A stretch of DNA of 64,000 bases from DASSUW01 sp963789005. Its GTDB lineage: Bacteria > Actinomycetota > Thermoleophilia > Solirubrobacterales > Solirubrobacteraceae. The notes under the pieces were generated by a model. The model saw only the letters and a program-made list of their open reading frames with translations, searched no databases and was not told the origin of the DNA. A program made the position numbers and the translations under genes. Positions 32,813-41,227 of this stretch are shown here, piece by piece (positions within the stretch are counted from its first letter, which is position 1; each line of letters opens with the position of its first letter). The stretch spans positions 558,001 to 622,000 of the forward strand of contig CAWBIZ010000005.1 in the NCBI GenBank assembly GCA_963789005.1. The letters are read 5' to 3'.

Positions 32813-33394
32813 ATGTTGTCGGTTGACTACCGCCCTTTGTTACATCCGGGCGACACGCGACCGGCCCCGGGCGGGCTCGTCGTCGTGCAGGCGCTCGTCA
32901 ACACGCTCGACCGCGAGACCGGCGACGACGCCCTCTCCTCCCCCACCGCCGCGGCGTCCTGGCTCGCCCGAGCGGGCCTGCGCGAGCGCCTGAGCCGCGA
33001 GGATTGGCAGCTCCTGGTCGCCGCACGCGAGGCGCTGCGCACGCTGCTGGGCGCCAACGCCGGCCTGGACGAGGGCGGCTCGGCGGAGGCGGCGGCCGCG
33101 GTGCTGCGTGACGCAGGCGCATTCGTGGCCGACGTGGAGCCCGACGGCCGGGTGACGCTACGCGGGGACGGCGAAGGAGCTCGGCGCCTCGTCGCCGACG
33201 CCCTGCTGGCGATCCACGACGCGCAGGTGGCCGGCACCTGGCCGCGGTTGAAGGCGTGCGCGAACCACACGTGTCGCTGGGCGTTCTACGACGCCTCGCG
33301 CAACCGCACCGGTGCGTGGTGCTCGATGGCGGAGTGCGGCAACCGCGCCAAGGCCCAGCGGTTCCGCTCGCGCCGCCAGGCCGGCCGCAGTTGA
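32813..33394 (+). CDS. CGNR zinc-finger regulator (ABATE-domain family)
   Basis: 193 residues from ATG 32813; an in-frame GTG at 32774 is upstream of the symmetric repeat and less likely. The N-terminal ABATE-like domain contains VQALVNTLDRET and WLARAGLRERLSREDW. The C-terminal zinc finger CANHTCRWAFYDASRNRTGAWCSMAECGNRAKAQRF has the Cys set and the CGNR tetrapeptide. Such proteins regulate neighbouring transporters or stress genes. Confidence 0.88.
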   Translation: MLSVDYRPLLHPGDTRPAPGGLVVVQALVNTLDRETGDDALSSPTAAASWLARAGLRERLSREDWQLLVAAREALRTLLGANAGLDEGGSAEAAAAVLRDAGAFVADVEPDGRVTLRGDGEGARRLVADALLAIHDAQVAGTWPRLKACANHTCRWAFYDASRNRTGAWCSMAECGNRAKAQRFRSRRQAGRS

Positions 33395-33424
33395 CGTTGC
33401 CGGCGCCCGGCTACCGTCCAAGGC

Positions 33425-34324
33425 GTGCCCGACCCGATCACGTTCACCGGCGAGGCGCTCGACCGGGCGGCTGAGCACCGCGGGGACGGCGAATGGCTGG
33501 CCGCACAGCTGCGCCACCCGCATGCCCGGGCGGTGCTCGCCGGTGACGCCGGGATCGAGGTGGCCGGTGAGCGGGTCGCGCTCGTGGCCCTTGACGCCCT
33601 GGAACCGCTCACGGAGCCGCTCCTGCTGGGCCTCGACGGCCGCGGGCCGGTGTTCGTCGTGGATGCCGATGCGCCGCGCGAGAACGGCGTTCGCCCGCCG
33701 CTCGTCGGCGCCCACGGTGACGCCGACGGCAAGCTCGGGCTGCGCACGGCGGCGGCGCTCCTCCCCCGGGCCGACGCCGGCCTCGCCGCCCACGCCGCCG
33801 CGCTCGTGAACTGGCACCGCCGCCACCCGCACTGCTCCGTCTGCGGCGCACCCACCGTCGTCGCAGGCGGCGGAACCCTGCGGCGCTGCGAGCAGTGCCG
33901 CAGCGAGCACCATCCGCGCACGGATCCGGTGGTGATCATGCTCGTCACGGACGGGGACCGCGTGCTGCTCGGGCGCCAGCCGAGCTGGCCGTCAGGCCGC
34001 TACTCGGCGCTGGCGGGCTTCGTCGAGCACGGCGAGAGCCTGGAGGAGGCGGTCGCGCGCGAGGTCAAGGAGGAGGCCGGGGTCGAGATCGGCCCGCCCG
34101 CATACATGGCGTCGCAGCCGTGGCCGTTCCCCACGTCGCTCATGGTCGGCTTCATCGCGCCCTGGCGGGCCGGAGAGCCGCGCCGGATCGACGACGAGCT
34201 CGAGGACCTGCGGTGGTTCACGCGGGCGGAGATCGTCGCCGCCGGCCGGGAGGAAGGCCCGTTTGGCCTCCCGCCGCGCTTTGCCATCGCTCGCCGGCTG
34301 CTCGAGCGCTGGCTCGAGACCTGA
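33425..34324 (+). CDS. nudC: NADH pyrophosphatase / RNA decapping hydrolase NudC
   Basis: 299 residues, GTG start. The order is an N-terminal domain, a zinc ribbon (CSVCGAP...CEQC), then the Nudix domain (about 175-299) with GFVEHGESLEEAVAREVKEEAG and the NudC-specific SQPWPFPTSLMVGF. It hydrolyses NAD(H) to NMN(H) and AMP and removes NAD caps from RNA. It is followed 47 bases later by a small membrane gene. Confidence 0.94.
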   Translation: MPDPITFTGEALDRAAEHRGDGEWLAAQLRHPHARAVLAGDAGIEVAGERVALVALDALEPLTEPLLLGLDGRGPVFVVDADAPRENGVRPPLVGAHGDADGKLGLRTAAALLPRADAGLAAHAAALVNWHRRHPHCSVCGAPTVVAGGGTLRRCEQCRSEHHPRTDPVVIMLVTDGDRVLLGRQPSWPSGRYSALAGFVEHGESLEEAVAREVKEEAGVEIGPPAYMASQPWPFPTSLMVGFIAPWRAGEPRRIDDELEDLRWFTRAEIVAAGREEGPFGLPPRFAIARRLLERWLET

Positions 34325-34371
34325 AAAAGGACTCGCTCCCGCTCGCCGAAGAGGCTAGCCTTCGAAGTCAG

Positions 34372-34689
34372 GTGACGCTCGAGGGGTGGATCTTCATGGT
34401 CGGGCTTCGCGTCTTCGACATCGGCGCCCTGATCGTCTGGCTGGTCTGGTTCTTCCGGCTGCGCGAGGACGACGACGACTCGGACGACGGTCGGGGCGGC
34501 GGCGGGAACGCCCCCGAGCCGGATCGGCCTTCAGGCCCGTCGGGCGGCCTCGACCTCCCGCTCGCGCACTCCGAGCCGTGGCCGCGACGCCGGCGCGACC
34601 ACGGTGGCGACCTGCGTCCCTCCCCCGCGCACAGTCGTCGCGGCGTGCCCGAGCCGGTGCCGGCGCGGGCGCCGATCAAGCGCCGTTGA
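34372..34689 (+). CDS. Small single-helix membrane protein, 105 aa
   Basis: Starts at GTG 34372, or at the ATG eight codons later. One membrane helix (VFDIGALIVWLVWFFRL) is followed by an acidic patch, a Gly/Pro-rich region and a basic tail with PRRRRDHGGD. A low-complexity, conserved-looking actinobacterial protein with no known function. The next gene starts inside its stop (TTGA). Confidence 0.6.
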   Translation: MTLEGWIFMVGLRVFDIGALIVWLVWFFRLREDDDDSDDGRGGGGNAPEPDRPSGPSGGLDLPLAHSEPWPRRRRDHGGDLRPSPAHSRRGVPEPVPARAPIKRR

Positions 34690-35642
34690 CGGCCGCCTCC
34701 TGCTCCGTCCTCGGCGAGCGGCTCGGCGAGGACCTCGCGGCGACCGCGCCCAAGGCGGGGCGCTTCCTGCTGCTCGAGCAGCCCGGGCCGTGGACGGGGC
34801 GCAACGCGGTCACGCACAGCGACCTCGACGAGGACGTCGCCCGCGCGCTGCTCGCCCGGGCGGACGACGAGGACCTCAAGGTGCACCTGATCCGGCGCAG
34901 CTCCCGCCGCTCCGCGCTCGAGCGGCGGACGGTGTTCGTCGCCGACACGACGCGCGACGGGCCGTGGCTGGCGCGGCACGAGATCGCCGACCCGGCCGAG
35001 GTGCTCACGCTCGACCTCGACGGCGGCCAGCGCTGGGACGAGCCGGTCTACGCCGTCTGCACGCACGGCAAGCGCGACCCGTGCTGCGCCCGCCGCGGAC
35101 GCCCGCTCGCGCGCGCCCTGCGCGCCGCGCGGCCCGATGAGACCTGGGAGATCGGCCATATCGGCGGGCACCGGTTCGCGGCCACCTTCATGGCGTTCCC
35201 GCATGGCCTGACGTTCGGGCGCGTGCCGGCGGTCGTCGGGCCGGAGATCGCCACCGCCTACGAGGCGGGTTCCGTGACGGTCGAGCACCTCCGCGGCCGG
35301 GCGGGCGACCCGTGGGCGGTGCAGGCGGCCGACGTGCTCGTGCGGCGCCGCCTGAACATGCGCGGCCTCGACGACCTCGCCGTGGAGGGCGTGACCGCGG
35401 GCGAGGATCGCGCCGCCGCCGAGGGCGTGACCGCGAGCGAGGATCGTGCCGCCGTCGCGGGCGCGGCGCCCGACGACGAGCGTGCCGTCGTGACGTTGCG
35501 GACGCGCGACGGGACGCTGCTGCACGCGACGGTCACGCGGCGGACCGACGATCGCGTGCGGCCGATCTCGTGCGGTGACGAGCCGGAGACCGTGCCGGCG
35601 TTCGCGCTCGTCGACCTCGTGGCCGCCGACCGCGCGGCCTGA
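34686..35642 (+). CDS. Sucrase/ferredoxin-like protein (thioredoxin-like 2Fe-2S)
   Basis: 318 residues, TTG start coupled to the previous gene. The motif CTHGKRDPCCARRGRPLA with GHIGGHRFAAT is characteristic of the Suc_Fer-like family and would bind a [2Fe-2S] cluster in a thioredoxin fold; TAASCSVLG near the start is also typical. A 36-base tandem repeat (35385-35456) duplicates a 12-residue linker unit between the ferredoxin part and the C-terminal segment. The electron partner is unknown. Confidence 0.82.
   Translation: MTAASCSVLGERLGEDLAATAPKAGRFLLLEQPGPWTGRNAVTHSDLDEDVARALLARADDEDLKVHLIRRSSRRSALERRTVFVADTTRDGPWLARHEIADPAEVLTLDLDGGQRWDEPVYAVCTHGKRDPCCARRGRPLARALRAARPDETWEIGHIGGHRFAATFMAFPHGLTFGRVPAVVGPEIATAYEAGSVTVEHLRGRAGDPWAVQAADVLVRRRLNMRGLDDLAVEGVTAGEDRAAAEGVTASEDRAAVAGAAPDDERAVVTLRTRDGTLLHATVTRRTDDRVRPISCGDEPETVPAFALVDLVAADRAA
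35385..35456 (+). repeat. Two tandem 36-bp repeats inside the sucrase/ferredoxin gene
   Basis: Unit 1 (35385-35420) and unit 2 (35421-35456) encode nearly the same twelve residues (EGVTAGEDRAAA, EGVTASEDRAAV). The copy number is two and in frame. It is probably a recent duplication in a flexible linker, so unit number may vary between strains. Confidence 0.7.
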
Positions 35643-36598
35643 TGCGCGCGGCGCTGCTCGATGCTCCCGGCCACCCGCTGCGGATCGCCGACGTCGCCGA
35701 GCCGGAGCCGGGTCCCGGCCAGCTCCGGCTGCGCGTCCACGCGTGCGGCGTCTGCCGGACCGACCTCCATCTGCGCGACGGCGAGCTCGAGCCCGGGCAC
35801 CTGCCGCTGATCCTCGGACACCAGATCGTCGCCACGACCGAGGACGGCGAGCGGGTCGGGGTGCCCTGGCTGGCGTGGACGTGCGGCGAGTGCGAGTACT
35901 GCCGCTCGGGCCGCGAGAACCTGTGCCGCCGCGCGCGCTTCACCGGCCGCGACGTCGACGGCGGCTACGCCGAGTACGCGGTCGCGGACGAGCGCTACTG
36001 CTTCTCGCTGCCCGGCGGGATGACCGACGTCGAGGTGGCGCCGCTCCTGTGCGGCGGGCTGATCGGCCACCGGGCGCTGCGCCTGGCCGGCGACGGCGAG
36101 CGGCTCGGCCTCTACGGCTTCGGCGCCGCGGCGCACATCGTCTGCCAGGTCGCCGTGCACGAGGGCCGCCGCGTGTTCGCGTTCACGCGCGCCGACGACG
36201 AGGGCGCCCAGGCGCTCGCCCGCTCGCTGGGCGCGGAATGGGCGGGCGACGCGCTCGAGCCAGGTCCCGAGCCGCTCGACGCGGCGATCGTCTTCGCCCC
36301 CGCCGGCGCCCTCGTCCCCGCCGCCCTGCGAGCCAGCGCGCCAGGCGCCACGATCGTGTGCGCGGGCATCCACATGTCCGACATCCCCTCCCTCCCCTAC
36401 CGGCTGCTGTGGGAGGAGCGCGTGCTGCGCTCGGTCGCCAACCTCACGCGCGCCGACGCCGAGGAGTTCCTCGCTCTCGCGCCGCGCGTCCCGGTCAGGA
36501 CCACGGTCCAGCGGTTCGGGCTCGAGCAGGCCGAGGACGCGCTCGCCCGCCTGCGCGACGGCCGGATCGAGGGCGCAGCGGTGCTGGAGATCGGATGA
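35642..36598 (+). CDS. Zinc-dependent alcohol dehydrogenase
   Basis: 318 residues, ATG within TGATG. Catalytic-zinc ligands are in CGVCRTDLHL and GHQIV. The structural-zinc cluster is WTCGECEYCRSGRENLC, all four cysteines present. The NAD(P)-binding site is degenerate (LGLYGFGAAAHIVCQVA). It belongs to the AdhP/CAD2-like group. Coupled to the acetyltransferase downstream. Confidence 0.88.
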   Translation: MRAALLDAPGHPLRIADVAEPEPGPGQLRLRVHACGVCRTDLHLRDGELEPGHLPLILGHQIVATTEDGERVGVPWLAWTCGECEYCRSGRENLCRRARFTGRDVDGGYAEYAVADERYCFSLPGGMTDVEVAPLLCGGLIGHRALRLAGDGERLGLYGFGAAAHIVCQVAVHEGRRVFAFTRADDEGAQALARSLGAEWAGDALEPGPEPLDAAIVFAPAGALVPAALRASAPGATIVCAGIHMSDIPSLPYRLLWEERVLRSVANLTRADAEEFLALAPRVPVRTTVQRFGLEQAEDALARLRDGRIEGAAVLEIG

Positions 36599-37071
36599 GG
36601 CTGCGCCCCGTGCGACAGGACGAGGCCGCCCGCCTGCGCGAGATCCGCCTGGCGTGCCTGGCGGCCGATCCCGACGCGTTCACGAGCACGCACGCGAGCG
36701 AGGCGGCCAGACCTGCCGAGTGGTGGACGCGCTGGGCCACCCGCTCGGCGGAGGGCGTCGACCAGGCCACGTTCGTCGTCACCGACGACGACGATCGCTG
36801 GCACGGGCTCGCGCTCGTCCGGGCCGACGACGAGCATCCCGGCGAGGCCGTGATCAACTCGATGTGGGTCGCCCCCGAGGCGCGCGGGAGCGGCGCCGGC
36901 CGCGCGCTCTGCGACGCGTGCATCGCGTGGGCCGCCGAGCGCGGCTTGGCAGCCGTCAACCTCTGCGTGATGCTCGGCAACGAGGCGGCGCGGCGGCTCT
37001 ACGAGACGTCCGGCTTCGTCGAGACAGGCGGGACGCCCCACACCCTCAGCATGACCCGCGCGCTCACCTGA
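36595..37071 (+). CDS. GNAT-family N-acetyltransferase
   Basis: 158 residues. The acetyl-CoA loop is MWVAPEARGSGAGRALCDA (motif A) and the C-terminal NEAARRLYETSGFVETG is typical of small GNAT enzymes. ATGA overlap with the dehydrogenase. Convergent with the F420-type oxidoreductase, overlapping by 8 bases. The acceptor substrate is unknown. Confidence 0.88.
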   Translation: MRLRPVRQDEAARLREIRLACLAADPDAFTSTHASEAARPAEWWTRWATRSAEGVDQATFVVTDDDDRWHGLALVRADDEHPGEAVINSMWVAPEARGSGAGRALCDACIAWAAERGLAAVNLCVMLGNEAARRLYETSGFVETGGTPHTLSMTRALT

Positions 37072-37951
37072 TCAGCGGCGCGACGTGGCTCGCGACACGC
37101 TCGAGCTGCTGCCGCTCGTCGCCCAGCGGCCACAGGTACACGCGCCCGCAGCCCGCGGCGGCGTAGCGCGCGAGCAGCTCGGCGCAGTGCTCGGGAGAGC
37201 CGACGCAGACCTGCTCGCCGAGCTCGGCGGGATCGCGGTTCAACAGCGGCCCCAGCACGCCCTCGAGCACGCGATCGCGCTCGGCGCGGTCGTCTGTGAC
37301 CCAGGTCCACATCGTCGCCAGCGCGCTCGGGAACTTGTCCGCGCTCCTGCCGCGCCGCTCGAGCTCGTGCGCCAGCAGCGCACGCCCCTCAGAGAACCGC
37401 TCCGGCGTCGTGTTGTAGGCCGAAGCGAGCCACCCGTCGCCCAGCCGCGCCACGCGCGCCAGCCCCGCCTTCGAGCCCCAGCTGCCGACCCAGATCGGGA
37501 TGCCGCCCGGCTTCGGGGCAAGCTCGAGCGGCGCCTCTCCCCGCAGCAGGGCACGGAGCACGACGAGCGCCTCGTCGAAGCGCTTCCAGCGCTCGTCGAA
37601 GGGGACGTCGACGGCGTCGTAGTCACGCCGCGACGAGCCCGGTCCCACGCCCGCGACGAGGCGACCGCCGGAAAGGATGTCGATCGCCGCGAGCGCCTTT
37701 GCGAGCGGGACCGGGCCGCGCAGGGCGACGAGCGCCACGGTCGTGGCCAGCGTCAGGTCGCCGGAGCGCTCGATCACGCTCGCCAGCGCCGTCGGCCCGT
37801 CCAGCCACGGCGTCTGAAAGACGAAGTGGTCGTTCGCCGACACGGCAGCGAACCCGCACTCGACGGCGGTGTCGACGGCATTCGCGAGCCGCTCCGGCGA
37901 CAGCGGCTCGTCTCCGAACTGCATCAGCGGCAGATGGACGCCGAGGTCCAT
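37064..37951 (-). CDS. F420-type luciferase-like oxidoreductase (LLM family)
   Basis: 295 residues. The LLM barrel shows DLGVHLPLMQFG at strand 1, GFAAVSANDHFVF, TLATTVALVALRGP, LAAIDILSGGRLVAGVGPGS and FDEALVVLRALL, all typical for F420-dependent members. The C-terminus ends in a helix with AGCGRVYLWPL. The substrate is unknown. Its start is 11 bases from the palindrome of the divergent phd/vapC module. Confidence 0.88.
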   Translation of the reverse strand: MDLGVHLPLMQFGDEPLSPERLANAVDTAVECGFAAVSANDHFVFQTPWLDGPTALASVIERSGDLTLATTVALVALRGPVPLAKALAAIDILSGGRLVAGVGPGSSRRDYDAVDVPFDERWKRFDEALVVLRALLRGEAPLELAPKPGGIPIWVGSWGSKAGLARVARLGDGWLASAYNTTPERFSEGRALLAHELERRGRSADKFPSALATMWTWVTDDRAERDRVLEGVLGPLLNRDPAELGEQVCVGSPEHCAELLARYAAAGCGRVYLWPLGDERQQLERVASHVAPLIR

Positions 37952-37961
37952 GGACCGCAAC

Positions 37962-37979
37962 CGTAGCACGGGTGCTACG
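37962..37979 (+). promoter_or_regulatory. Perfect palindrome between the LLM gene and the phd antitoxin
   Basis: CGTAGCAC-GG-GTGCTACG, an 8-2-8 perfect inverted repeat, 9 bases before the antitoxin ATG. It is the expected operator for autoregulation by the Phd-type antitoxin and may also touch expression of the divergent oxidoreductase. Confidence 0.65.
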
Positions 37980-37988
37980 CTGGTGTCG

Positions 37989-38243
37989 ATGGCACGCGAG
38001 ATCACGCAGCGGGAGCTTCGAAACGACAGCGGTGACGTGATGCGGGCGCTCGACGCGGGCGAGAGCTTCGTCGTGACCCGCAACGGAGTCGCCGTGGGCG
38101 AGCTGCTCCCCGCGCGGCGCCGGCGCTATGTGGCTCGCGACGCGGCGCTCGCCGCGTTTACCGGCGCCTCGCCGATCGACGCCGACCGGCTGCGTGAGGA
38201 TCTGGACCGGATCGTCGCCCAGGATCCCACGCCGCGTGGCTGA
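37989..38243 (+). CDS. Phd/YefM-family antitoxin
   Basis: 84 residues. The N-terminal MAREITQRELRNDSGDVMRALDAGESFVVTRNGVAVGELLP is a standard Phd fold, and the C-terminal helix SPIDADRLREDLDRIVAQD would wrap the toxin. It overlaps the start of the PIN toxin by 8 bases. Confidence 0.9.
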   Translation: MAREITQRELRNDSGDVMRALDAGESFVVTRNGVAVGELLPARRRRYVARDAALAAFTGASPIDADRLREDLDRIVAQDPTPRG

Positions 38244-38655
38244 CCGCGGGCTGGTCGACACGTCCGTCGTGATCGACCTCGAGCGCGTCGCACCCGACAG
38301 CTTGCCGGCTGAGCTGGCGATCGCCGCCGTGACGCTCGCTGAGCTGACGGCCGGTCCGCACGCCACCGACGACGTCGCCGAGCGGGCGCGGCGCCAGGAT
38401 CGTCTGCAACGCGTCGAGGCGACGTTCGAGCCGATCCCGTTCGACGCAGCCGCCGCTCGTGCCTACGGCCGCGTGTACGCCGCGGCCGTGGCCGCAGGGC
38501 GAAAGGCGCGCGGCCAGCGGGCGGTCGACCTGCTGATCGCTGCGACCGCGCTCGCCGCCGAGTTGCCGCTCTACACGTGCAACCCTCGTGACTTCGAGGG
38601 CCTCGACGCGCTCGTGGGCGTCAACGCCGTCGGCGTCACAGGTCGGCGGCCGTGA
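38236..38655 (+). CDS. vapC: PIN-domain toxin (VapC)
   Basis: 139 residues, GTG start. Catalytic acids: GLVDTSVVIDLE, TLAELTAGP, AVDLLIAATA and the late Asp in NPRDFEGL. The VapC-type RNase is complete, unlike the two modules at 23-25 kb that need a CTG start. Its last 20 bases overlap the 3' end of the convergent PfkB kinase gene. Confidence 0.9.
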   Translation: MADRGLVDTSVVIDLERVAPDSLPAELAIAAVTLAELTAGPHATDDVAERARRQDRLQRVEATFEPIPFDAAAARAYGRVYAAAVAAGRKARGQRAVDLLIAATALAAELPLYTCNPRDFEGLDALVGVNAVGVTGRRP

Positions 38656-39478
38656 GCTGGCCGTCGTAGGCCGCTCGGCCTGCGAGCTTGTGCGCGCCGG
38701 CGCGCGCGGCCAGTGCGAGCGCATCGTCGATCGGCAGGTCGGCGCCGAGCGCGAACGTGAAGGCGGCGGCGAACGAGTCTCCGGCGCCGTACGAGTCGCG
38801 CCGTGGCCCGGGGAGCTCGCCCGCCTTCCACTTGCCGGTCGAGCGGTCCTCGCCGATCCACTCGCCCCCCTCCTTGCCGGCGGTCGCGACCACGAGGTCG
38901 GGCGCCGGGTCGAGCCCCTCCTCGGCGTGCTGCTCGCCGGGATCCTTGGCCGAGCGCACCAGCGCGTCGAGGTCGACTCCCGAGCCGGCGATCGTGTCGT
39001 AGGCCCGCGGCGTGGCGACCAGCCGGCGGGCACGGCGGGCGTGCCGGAGCGCCGCGACGTCGCCGCCCGTGAAGTAGACCGCGTCGACGCCGGCCAGCTC
39101 GTCCCACGGCAGGTCGTCCTCCCCGTGCGGCACGATCCGCTCGCCGATCGGGGTGATGGTGCGCTCGCCGTCATCGTCGAGATGCACCCAGCCCCGCCGC
39201 TGCGGCACGTCGCGGCGGGCGGCGTGCACGTCCACGCCGAGCTCCCGCAGCCGGTCCTCGGCCCGGCTCCCGGTCTCGTCGCTGCCGAGCGCGGTGAAGA
39301 ACAGCGCCTTGCCTGCGAGCTTCGCGAGCTGCACGGCGGCAACCGCACCCGACCCGCCGACCTCCTCCCAGCTCTCGGTCGCCTCGACGATCTCGCCCGG
39401 CCGCGGCACGTGCGGCACGCGCGCGAACGTGACCCACTCGACGTGGCCGACCACCGCGACGCGGGCAGCGAGCGCCAT
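38636..39478 (-). CDS. PfkB-family carbohydrate/nucleoside kinase
   Basis: 280 residues. GGSGAVAAVQLAKLA near the N-terminus is the first PfkB signature. The C-terminal DSYGAGDSFAAAFTFALG has the catalytic Asp and anion hole. It phosphorylates a sugar or nucleoside; the substrate is not determinable. Probably cotranscribed with the epimerase upstream, 8 bases between genes. Confidence 0.88.
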   Translation of the reverse strand: MALAARVAVVGHVEWVTFARVPHVPRPGEIVEATESWEEVGGSGAVAAVQLAKLAGKALFFTALGSDETGSRAEDRLRELGVDVHAARRDVPQRRGWVHLDDDGERTITPIGERIVPHGEDDLPWDELAGVDAVYFTGGDVAALRHARRARRLVATPRAYDTIAGSGVDLDALVRSAKDPGEQHAEEGLDPAPDLVVATAGKEGGEWIGEDRSTGKWKAGELPGPRRDSYGAGDSFAAAFTFALGADLPIDDALALAARAGAHKLAGRAAYDGQLTAADL

Positions 39479-39486
39479 GGAGCAGG

Positions 39487-40530
39487 CTATGCCCGGAGAG
39501 CGGCGCCGGCGAACTCGGCCATGCCCGCGTCGAAGTCCTCGGCGGCGCGGAACTCGAGCCGTTCGGCGGCCCGGTCGGCGGACGCGAACACGTGGCGCAC
39601 GTCTCCCGCCCGCCACTCCCCGGTCACCACCGGCGACGGGCCGCCGACCGCGGCGGCGAGCGAGCGGGCCATGTCGTGCACCGTGCGCGGCGTGCCGCTG
39701 GCGACGTTGAACGCCCCCGTCTCCCCCGCCGCGAGCGCGAGCACGTTGGCCCGGGCCACGTCGCGCACGTGGATGAAGTCGCGCCGCTGGCCGCCGTCCT
39801 CGAACACCCGCGGCGGCTGCCCCGCGGCGAGCGCCGAGCGGAAGATGCTCGCCACGCCCGCGTAGGGCGTGTCGCGCGGCATCCGCGGCCCGTAGACGTT
39901 GTGGTAGCGCAGCGCGGTCACGACGGCGCCGGTCTCGCGGGCCCACGCCGCGCACAGGTGCTCCTGGGCGAGCTTCGTGGCCGCGTACACGTTGCGCGGG
40001 TCGGCCGGCGCGTCCTCGGGCACGGTGCGCGGCTCGAGCGCCGCCCCGCACACCGGGCAGGGCGGCTCGAAGCGCCCGGCGTCGAGGTCCGCCGCCGCGC
40101 GCGGCCCCGGCCGCACGATCCCATGAGCCGGGCACGCGTAGCGCCCCTCGCCGTAGACGACCATGCTCGAAGCCAGCACGAGCGGGCCGGAGAAGCCCCG
40201 CGCGGCGAGCGCGCGCAGCAGCACCGCCGTCCCCAGGTCGTTGTGCGACACGTAGTCCGCGATGTCGCCGATGTCGGTCCCGAGGCCGACCATCGCGGCC
40301 TGATGAGAGACCGCCGTCACGCCGTCGACGGCCGCGGCGGCCACGTCGGGATCGCGCACGTCGCCCTCGGTCCACTCCGCCCGCGGGTCCACGTAGTCGG
40401 GCCGCTCGCGGTGGGCGGCGGCCAGCAGCACGTCCAGCACGCGGACGTCGTGGCCGTCGTCGAGCAGGGCGTCGACGACGTGGGAGCCGACGAAGCCGGC
40501 GCCGCCGGTGACGAGGATCGGGCCCGCCAT
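39487..40530 (-). CDS. NAD-dependent epimerase/dehydratase with zinc-ribbon insertion
   Basis: 347 residues. Rossmann GGAGFVG (9-15), catalytic SSM (about 121-123) and YAATK (Tyr182, Lys186) define an extended short-chain dehydrogenase acting on nucleotide sugars. Between Ser and Tyr is an insertion with Cys133-x2-His136 and Cys158-x2-Cys161, apparently a metal site. Similar insertions are found in dTDP-rhamnose 4-epimerase-like proteins, so a deoxysugar substrate is possible. HNVYGPRMP and RRDFIHVRDVA are standard motifs. Confidence 0.85.
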   Translation of the reverse strand: MAGPILVTGGAGFVGSHVVDALLDDGHDVRVLDVLLAAAHRERPDYVDPRAEWTEGDVRDPDVAAAAVDGVTAVSHQAAMVGLGTDIGDIADYVSHNDLGTAVLLRALAARGFSGPLVLASSMVVYGEGRYACPAHGIVRPGPRAAADLDAGRFEPPCPVCGAALEPRTVPEDAPADPRNVYAATKLAQEHLCAAWARETGAVVTALRYHNVYGPRMPRDTPYAGVASIFRSALAAGQPPRVFEDGGQRRDFIHVRDVARANVLALAAGETGAFNVASGTPRTVHDMARSLAAAVGGPSPVVTGEWRAGDVRHVFASADRAAERLEFRAAEDFDAGMAEFAGAALRA

Positions 40531-40594
40531 GGCGCGGCACCGTAGCGAATGATCCTGGCGCGCCCGCGCCACGCATAGGGGGTAGTGAGCCGCT

Positions 40595-41227
40595 ATGCCT
40601 GACGTCGTCCTGCCGGTGCTCGACGAGCGCGAGGCCCTGCCGTGGGTGCTCGAGCGCATGCCCGCGGGCTATCAGCCGATCGTCGTCGACAACGGGTCGA
40701 CGGACGGCTCGGGCGCGCTCGCCGCCTCGCTGGGTGCGCGGGTCGTCACCGAGCCGCAGCCAGGCTTCGGCGCCGCCTGCTTCGCCGGGCTCACCGCCGC
40801 CCGCGCCGAGCTCGTGTGCTTCATGGACTGCGACGCGTCGTTCGACCCCGCCGAGCTCCCGCGGGTGGCCGACCCGGTCGCCGCCGGGACGGCCGACCTC
40901 GTGCTCGGCGCCCGTCGCGGCGGCGGCCCGCTCCACGCGCGGCTCGCCAACCGCGCGCTAGCGCTCGAGCTGCGGCGCCGCACGGGCGCGCGGTTGACCG
41001 ACCTCGGGCCGATGCGCGCCGCTCGCCGCGAGGCGCTGCTCGCGCTCGGCATCCAGGACCGGCGCTTCGGCTGGCCGCTGGAGATGGTCCTGCGGGCAGG
41101 CGCGGCCGGCTGGCGGATCGAGGAGGTCCCGATAACCCACCACCCGCGGGCCGGGCGCTCGAAGGTGACGGGGACCGTGCGCGGCACGGTCCGGGCGGTG
41201 CGGGACATGGCGTCCGCCCTCGGATGA
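40595..41227 (+). CDS. Glycosyltransferase family 2
   Basis: 210 residues. IVVDNGSTDGSG and MDCDASFDPAEL (the DxD-like metal site) mark a GT-A fold like polyprenol-phosphate sugar transferases. The C-terminal EVPITHHPRAGRSKVTGTVRG is common in dolichol-phosphate mannosyltransferase-like proteins. There is no membrane anchor. First gene of a five-gene operon joined throughout by ATGA overlaps. Confidence 0.9.
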   Translation: MPDVVLPVLDEREALPWVLERMPAGYQPIVVDNGSTDGSGALAASLGARVVTEPQPGFGAACFAGLTAARAELVCFMDCDASFDPAELPRVADPVAAGTADLVLGARRGGGPLHARLANRALALELRRRTGARLTDLGPMRAARREALLALGIQDRRFGWPLEMVLRAGAAGWRIEEVPITHHPRAGRSKVTGTVRGTVRAVRDMASALG

